Origin: Eutypa lata
Taxonomy: Eukaryota; Ascomycota; Sordariomycetes; Xylariales; Diatrypaceae
Assembly: GCA_022661535.1 (NCBI GenBank)
Contig: JAKULF010000009.1
Span: forward strand, 62,001-126,000
Reading direction: 5' to 3'
DNA: 64,000 bases
How positions within the stretch are numbered: position 1 is the stretch's first letter; every line of letters begins with the position of its first letter. The translations under genes were made by a program, and so were the position numbers. Shown here piece after piece: positions 1 through 9,000 of the stretch. A model generated the notes under the pieces. It was not told the DNA's origin. It was given only the letters and a program-made list of their open reading frames with translations, and ran no database searches.

Positions 1-3000
1 TTCCCCTGATAGTAGACATTGTGAACAGAGCCTATCACGGAGATGAGCTGGAGCAAGGGCCTCAGTTCCAGACCTTTATCCACTATATCCAGAGTCGAGA
101 CCGAGCAGAGATGGAAATCTACTGGAAGCAGGCTCTTGAAGGCTCCGTCTCTACGCCATTCCCAGCGTTGCCTCTCTCTGCTGATGAACCTTCCTGTGAT
201 GGCGTTGCTGAACAGCAGATTTCATCGGGTACAACTCACTCCGAGTTTACAGAATCTACCATTCTTCGCGCTGCCTGGGCTCTAGTGGCAGGTCGTATGA
301 CAAACCTGGATGATGTAGTCTTCGGTGTTACCGTATCTGGCAGGAGTACACCAGTACCCGGAATTGACAGAATGTCCGGGCCAGCCATCGCCACGGTTCC
401 ACTACGGACAAGATTCTCCGGCACTCAGACAGTGTTGGACTATCTGAAGAATGTTCAGCAGCAGGCTACAGATATGATTCCATATGAGCAAATGGTATTG
501 CAGCACATTGCAAAGCTGAGCCCGGAAGCCCTTCAAGCAACCAAGTTCCAAACACTTCTTCTCGTCCAGCCACAGGAAAACACCACTATCCGTAACGAGA
601 TAGGCAAGTGGCAGTTTGGTGATGACCAGGAGCAATGGTTCAACACGTATGCTCTCACACTTGAAGTGTACCTCGACCAGGACGACCCAGGCAAAAAGAT
701 TGTCAAGGCCTTCTTCGATTCCAGAGCCATTGAGTCTGAGATGGTGCAAAGACTGCTGGGGCGACTAGAGCGTGTCATCCACCAGCTTGAGCGTGCGCGC
801 CCGGGTCAGGTCCTTGACGAGATTGAGGTGCTAACACCCATGGACTTGGAGGAGATCTGGGGTTGGAACCATAACCTCCCTCCACCGATTGAATGCTGTG
901 CGCACACCATGGTTGAGGAACGTGCTCGCCTTCACCCATCAGCCCCCGCTATCTGCGCCTGGGACGGCGAACTGACATATGACATGTTGGACCAGCTTTC
1001 CGAGCGCTTAGCTGTCCATCTGCATGTTGATCTCGGTATTGGACCGGGAACGCTGGTTCCATTATGCTTTGAAAAGTCGATGTGGACGGCGGTGGCCATG
1101 CTTGCAGTGCTCAAGGCAGGCGGCGTGTTTGTCGCTCTGGATACTTCGCTTCCAGAGTCACGACTTCAGTCCATGGTTCAACAAGTAGATACAATCCTTA
1201 TCCTGTCCTCAATGTCCAACCGTACACGGAGCTTGCAGCTATGCCCACGTGTGACTACTGTTGACTCGGCGTACCTTTCGAGTCTCAGTGATCCAGTAGG
1301 GAATCTTCTTCCAACAGTGCCCGCGTCGTCTCTCGCATACGTGGTTTTCACCTCTGGTAGTACAGGCAACCCCAAAGGTGTCATGATATCGCACCAAAAC
1401 ATCGTCTCGGCGGCTCATCATCAGTCCCGAATCTATGGCACGAGCCCGCATACCAGAATGTACGACTTTACATCGTACAGTTTCGATCCTTACATTTCCA
1501 ATATCCTCTTTACACTACATGCGGGTGGCTGTCTTTGCGTCCCGCACGAAAAGGACCGGAAGGACAATCTTGCTCAGAGTATGGAATCTTTCCGGGCCAA
1601 TATGGTCGAGCTTACCCCCTCCGTTGCCCAACTCCTTGACCCATCCAGTGTTCCTAGCCTTGAACTGCTGGTGTTTGGCGGGGAAGCGCTACGAGATAAC
1701 GATGTAAAGGCTTGGTGGGGGAAAGTTCGCTGTGCTAACACCTACGGGCCCAGCGAGTGCACTCCGACCGCCACGTTCAACGTGAATACTCCTCGGATTC
1801 AGGATGCGACCCAAATTGGTAAAGGAGTCGGAGTTGTTACCTGGGTGGTAGACCCGAACAATCATAATGTCCTTCAAGCCCCAGGGTTTGTTGGCGAACT
1901 ATTGCTAGAGGGACCTGTCGTGGGCCAAGGGTATCTGCATGATGAGGCAAAGACAGCTCAAGCTTTCATCGAGGATCCTGCTTGGTTGTTACAAGGATCA
2001 GCTAACCGACCGGGGCGCCACGGGCGTTTATACAAGACTGGAGACCTTGTTCACTACAACCAAGGGGGTAGCTTGACCTTTGTTGGTCGCAAGGACAGCC
2101 AAGTCAAGATTCGTGGGCAGCGAGTGGAGCTGAGTGAAATAGAACATTGGGTTCACACTTGCAAAGTTGGTGGTGCGAAGCAGGTTGTAGCCGAAGTTCT
2201 TGTCCCAGAGAGATCAGACTCTAGTCCAATCATAGCAGCCTTCTGTCAGGTGGATGGTAGCGATGACATGAGCTCTGAGTCGCACTTTGGAGCTCTGCTA
2301 CTTTCTATCTCTAAGGATGTGGGTGACAAATTAGCTTCATCTCTACCCAGCTACATGATTCCGAGTGTCTTCTTCTCGATATCCGAGCTCCCCATGACCC
2401 CCACCGGCAAGCTAGACCGAAAGCGTCTGCGTCTTATTGGTGAGTCATTCTCATCTCAGGAAATTACTGAGTGGAAAACAGCAGAGAGCGGTCCGAAGAG
2501 ACAGCCAACGTCTGAATTGGAACTTCAGGTGCAGAGAATCTGGGCTCAAGTGCTAAGCGTCGACGCCGAGACTATTGGGCTAGACGACAGCTTCTTCCAG
2601 CTCGGAGGTGACTCACTCGCTGCCATGAAGGTTTCAGCACAGGCTAGAAAGGCCGGTATTGAGCTGGCAGCGGCCGATATTTTCGAGCATCGCCAGTTAA
2701 GCCTCGTTGCCGGTAAATGTAACTTTTCAGCTGAGGTTGTGTCAAAGGGGATACCCAGAACGCAGCGCGCTGGTCCTGTCCCGCAATCGTTCGCCCAGGA
2801 GCGTTTGTACTTTCTCGAACAGTTACATCCCAACCTCACGTGGTACCACATGCTGTATTCGATAAGGCTCCAGGGGCACTTGCAGATTGATGCCCTTGCC
2901 ACTGCACTTCTAGCTCTGGAACGCCGTCATGAGACACTCCGAACAACCTTCAGCTCAGAAAACGGCATCAACCTACAATCCGTCAAGCCGTTCGAGCAAC

Positions 3001-6000
3001 ACGACTTTGAAGTGATTGATGTGTCACCAAACAAAGAAGATGAGTTCCAGGAGAGGCTGAAAAAGCGCCAAATGACGCCCTTCGAACTTGAGACAGAGCC
3101 TGGCTGGAGAGTCTGCATCTTCAAGCTAAGCCCAAACCGACACGTTCTTTCTATCGTCATGCATCATATTATTGCCGATGGCTGGTCCATTGACATCCTT
3201 CGTACTGAAATAGCGGCTTTCTACGCGGCAGCTCTTCATAGAAAGGATCCACTCTCCCACGTGGATCCTCTCCCTATTCAATATCGAGATTATTCAGTAT
3301 GGCAACGCGAAGACAGCCAACAGGTCAGCCAACACCAGAAGCAGCTGGACTACTGGGTCACGCAGCTGCAAACAAGCAGACCGGCAGAAATTCTGTATGA
3401 CAAGCCTAGGCCAGACACTCTATCTGGAGAAGCTGGCGTTGAACATATCAGGATAGAGGGCTCGTTGTATTCTGCCCTTACAAAGTTCTGCAACGAATGT
3501 CACGTCACACCATTCATACTTCTCCTAGCCGCGTTTCGGGCCACCCATTTCCGCCTGACTGATCAAAGAGATGCGACAATTGGTTGTCCAAACGCTAACC
3601 GTGACCGCTGGGAGCAACGTGATATCCTAGGGTTCTTTGTCAATATGCAATGCTTCCGTATCAAGATCCAGGATCACTCTTTTGTAGATCTAGTCAATCA
3701 GGTTCAGCAAGTAGCCACGGCCTCCATGGCGAACCAGGATGTCCCTTTCGAAAACGTCGTAGCCAAGCTTTGCAAGGACAGGGAGCTATCCCGGAACCCT
3801 CTGGTACAGATGATATTCGTTGTTCATTCCCAATTGAATTTGAACCGCTTTACTTTGGAAGGGCTGGAGGCTGAGACGATACCCGCTCCACCCGCATCTC
3901 GCTTTGATCTTGAGCTCCATCTTTACCAAGAGGATGAAGCACTCAGTGGAGGCGTTGTCTATTCGACAGACCTTTATAACGCCGAGACTATTAGTAATTT
4001 GTTATCAATATTTAAGCATATGCTTGGAGAGTGTCTTTCTGACCCTCGCATGGCAATTCAGTCAGTACCGCTTTTGACGAAGGCCGGCCGCACAGCACTG
4101 GATGATCGAGACCTCGTCAAGATTCACCAAACAGAGTATCCTAGGGACTCCGATGTTGTCAGCATCTTCCGCCGACAGGCTCTTGACAGTCCTGGGCGTG
4201 TTGCTGTCAAGGATCCTGAGCTCGAATTGACATATGCTCAGCTAGATCAAAAGTCAGATCTTATTGCTCAATGGCTCTCGCAAAGGTCGTTTGCTGAGGA
4301 AAGCCTCGTTGGTGTATTTGCCAGTCGATCCTGTCACACGATTATCGCCATCCTGGGTATTCTCAAGGCTAGGCTGGCATATTTGCCATTCGATATCAAG
4401 ATTCCACCAAGTCGGATGCAAGCCATTCTAGAATCGGTGTCCAGCTGCAAGCTAGTACTCTGCGGTGTAGATACGCCCGCTATCGACAGCCTTGATAATA
4501 TTGAGTTGATTCCCATCACAGAAGCGCTAGCGCCGCATGGTCGAGCTCACAAGGCCATCGTGCAACACCCTTCACCATCCAGTCTCGCCTATGTCATGTT
4601 CACATCGGGGTCAACTGGCCACCCAAAGGGTGTCATGATAGAGCACCGTAGCATATTACGGTTGACGAAAGAAAATTCATTAGTTTCTCAGGTTCCAGAG
4701 CATGGGATTATAGGCCACATATCAAACATTGCTTTCGATGCTTCGACATGGGAGATATACACAGCCCTACTCAATGGTAACACTCTGATTTGCATCAGTA
4801 CTGATACACTCTTGGACTACACGGCTGTATCAAGGGTATTCTCACAGGAGGCAATTGAGGCAATATTCATCACGCCTGCTCTGCTGAAGCAATACCTCTC
4901 CCAATGTCCGAACATTGTTCGAAGACTTCGCCTACTCATGGTAGGAGGGGACCGTCTCGATCCCGAGGATATCCACACGGCACAAAATTATATGAAGAAT
5001 GGCAAAATTATCAATGGATATGGACCGACGGAGAACACAACCTTTAGCACAACCTACTGTGTTCATGACGGAGAAAATTTCACCAATGGCGTTCCTATCG
5101 GCCAAGCGTTTGACAACTCGGGAGCATACGTCATGGATCATCTGCAGCGCCTAGTGCCTATAGGAATCATCGGCGAGCTAGTCGTAACGGGAGATGGCCT
5201 AGCCCGCGGATACACTGACCCTCAGCGGAACGCAGATCGGTTCATTACTGTCACAGTTGATGGACAGACTGTTCGCGCCTATCGAACTGGAGACTATGTA
5301 CGCCACCGTCTGAGCGATGGTAAACTTGAGTTCTATGGACGAACTGATGGCCAGGCTAAGATCCGCGGCCAGCGTATTGAGGTAGGAGAAATTGAGCACT
5401 GCTTGCGCCGGCATGCCTCTGTCCACGATGCAGTGGCTGTTATACAAGAAAATCCTAGGCATGAAGCGCATCTTGCGAGCTTCATTACAATTCGCGTGGA
5501 TGAAGGAAGCCGCGGCGATAAGATTGAAGAGATCACTGGGGATACCGTCGAGTCCAAGCATGTTGGAGTATGGGAGGACCGTTTCAACGACGAAACCTAT
5601 GCTCCCATGGACAAAATACAAGGAGAATCCCTTGGGAGAGATTTCGTGGGCTGGACCTCCATGTACGATGGAAGTGGCATTGACAAAGGCGAGATGAACG
5701 AATGGCTGGACGAAACTATAGACGCCTTGCTCAACGGCCGGGCACCCGGCGATGTGCTTGAAATTGGAACAGGCTCTGGTATGATCCTCTTTAACCTGGG
5801 TAAAGAGCTTCGGAGCTATGTTGGACTGGACCCATCTCAGCGGGCTGTCGGCTTTGTCGCCAACGCTTCTCGGTCCATACCTGGATTGGCAGGGAAGGTT
5901 CGCATGTTCAAGGCCACTGCCACAGAGCTCCGCCAGCTCGAAGGGCCTATATCCCCCAACCTAGTCGTTATCAACTCAGTCGCCCAATATTTCCCAAGCC

Positions 6001-9000
6001 AGGAATATCTCTTCAACATGGTAGAAGATGTCTTGCGACTGGATAGCGTCGAAACTATCTTCTTTGGCGATATGCGGTCGCACGCTTTATATCAAGAATT
6101 CTTAGCTAGTAGAGCCTTGTTTATGCTTGGACATGATGCTCACGCAGATGATGTTAAGCGGATGATGGCCAAGATGGAAGAGGTTGAACTAGAGTTTCTC
6201 GTGGAGCCGGCATTCTTCACAGCCATGAAAGACCGACTGCCGGAATTGATCGAGCACGTGGAAATTCTTCCCAAGAGAATGAAAGCGACCAACGAACTCA
6301 GTTGCTATAGATATGCTGCAGTGGTCCATGCCAAGCCTCGAGGGAAACATACTAGCCAGCTCATCCACGAGATTCCTAAGGATACCTGGAGGGACTTTAT
6401 GGATATGAAGCTAGACCAGGCGTCATTGACCGAGCTCTTACAACGTCAGTCAAGTCAAGAGGTCATTGCTGTCGGCAACATCCCTCATAGCAAAACCATG
6501 TTTGAGAGATATCTTGTCGACTCGGTCAGCGGTGACAAGAAATCAAGGGTTGATGGCGCAGGCTGGCTACAGGATGTAAGTCAGCAAGCCAAGGCCTGCC
6601 CTGCATTATCGGCCGTTGATTTACTCAACGTCGCTCGGAAGGCAGGATGCCGAGTCGAAATCAGCTGGGCGAGGCAATACTCTCAACGCGGCGGCCTCGA
6701 TGCAATTTTCCACCGTCATCAGCCTGAAAATGGGAAGCGTGTCATGTTCCAATTCCCTACAGATCACACTGGCCGGCGATTGCAGGCAATGAGCAGCAAG
6801 CCTCTTAAGCAACAGATGTCTGAGACTATACAACGAGAACTCCGAGACTTGCTGCAAGCTCATTTGCCATCGTACATGATCCCTCGACTAATAACTATCC
6901 TGGATGAAATGCCGATTAACGAGAATGGTAAAGTCGATCGTAAAGCTCTCTCAAACAAGCGACAAATGGACACATCCCGAGGCCCGGTGCGACAGCCTAC
7001 CACAGGGTCGGAACGTCAAATCCAGGCTATTTGGGCCGTGGTCCTAAACGTTGACCCAACTGCCATTGGAGTAGATGACAGTTTCTTCCAACTGGGAGGT
7101 AACTCTATCGCTGCAATGAAGGTCGTTGCTGAGGCGCGTGAGGTAGGCCTGCAAATAGCTGTGGCAGACATCTTCCGCCGCCCCCGGCTCTGCCAGTTAG
7201 CAGAGCGGGCCTCAGCATTGCGAGGTGCCGATGACACACTTGTATCCATACCTCGAATTGAAAAGGCTGGACCTGTTGAGCAGTCCTTTTCTCAGCAACA
7301 ACTGTGGTTCCTGGAGCAGTTGTATCCCAGTTTGACCTGGTATCTCATGCCCCGCGCACTGCGTATACGGGGACCTCTTCGACTTGATTCACTCAAAGCA
7401 GCTCTTCTCGCCATTGAGAGTCGCCATGAGACTCTCCGGACGACCTTTGCAACAACTGATGGCAATGTCAGTATTCAAGAGGTAAATCCTATGATATCAC
7501 AAGATCTAAGGATCGTGGATATTCAACCAGGAGAAGAGGGGAGCCTCGAGAAGGTATTGGAGACCGACCACAATACACCATTCGATCTTACCAAAGAGCC
7601 TGGATGGAGGGTGACGGTATTCCGGCTAAGCCGAGAGGAGCATATCCTATCAATCGTCATGCATCACATCATATCTGATGGCTGGTCCGTTGATGTGCTT
7701 TGCAGAGAACTTTCAGCTTGCTATTCTTTTTCAGTGCGCGGCCATGATCCCCCTTCTCAGCTGAACCCTTTACCGATTCAATATAAGGACTATTCTGCCT
7801 GGCAAAGACGTCGACAGCAAGAGAACAAAGGGAAACAGCTCGAGTATTGGGTTAAGCAACTGGAGACAAGTAGACCAGCGGAGCTTCTTTGTGACAAGGT
7901 CCGACCCGCAGCTTTGTCGGGACATGCAAGCACGGAAAGATTCAAGATTGAAGGGCGACTTTATGACAGGCTGCAAACCCTCTGCGCCCAGTACGATGCC
8001 ACGCCGTATATCATCCTTCTTACGGTGTTCAGATTGACACACTATTATCTGACCGGTCAAGTTGATGCTACTATTGGCACACCGTTTGCCAATCGCGATC
8101 AATATGAGGTTAAAGACCTCATTGGCTTGTTTGTTAACATGCAGTGCTTCCGCATTGTGATTGAAGACGATGATACGTTTGAAGGCTTGATCCACCAGGT
8201 CCAGTCAGTAGTGATGGGAGGCCTCGAAAACAAAGATGTCCCCTTCGTGAGCATCGTATCTGAGCTCCAGAAGCCTCGAGACTTGTCGCGACACCCGCTG
8301 GTTCAGTTACTCTTCGCAGTCCATTCGCAGCTTGACCTAGGGATACTTGAGCTCGAAGGCGTCGACATTGAAACTCTAGAAGGCGAGACTACTTCAATGT
8401 GCGACATGGAGTTTCATATTTACCAGGAGCAACACGGCCTGCGAGGCGAAGTCGTATACTCGACGGATCTGTTCGTTCGTGAATCAATTTCCAACATGAT
8501 CTCCGTGTTTCAGAATCTTCTTGAGCAAGGCCTTGAAGCGCCAGAAACTCCCCTCACAGCCATGCCACATCTAACCGACGAAGATTACAGCAAGCTTGAG
8601 GAAATGGGCCTATTTGAACCGCACCGCATCGCCTACCTCCGGGAATCTAGCATAACGGATCTTTTCAAGAGCCAGGTCGCTGAATGCTCTTCCAAGGTGG
8701 CAGTCCAAGACTCCACGGCAGAATTAACGTATTCACAACTAGACGCGCTTTCCGACAAGTTAGCTGCATGGTTGTCTACGCATTCACTTGAGCCTGAGTC
8801 ATTAGTGGGCGTGTTTGCAAGCCGGAGCTGTCAAACAATCGTTGCCTTCTTGGGTATTCTAAAAGCCGGGCTTGCCTACGTGCCCTTCGACGTCAATACA
8901 CCCAAGGGGCGTGCCGAATCTATCCTTTCGTCGATTCCCGGGCACACCATTGTTCTTATGGGAGAGAACACTCGGCATCCATCAATTCAGCTCCAGAATG

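Noticed and set aside
21..23. GTG at 21 as the NRPS start codon
   Set aside because: The frame is open to the window edge, the residues before and after it belong to the interior of a C domain, and fungal genes do not normally start with GTG.
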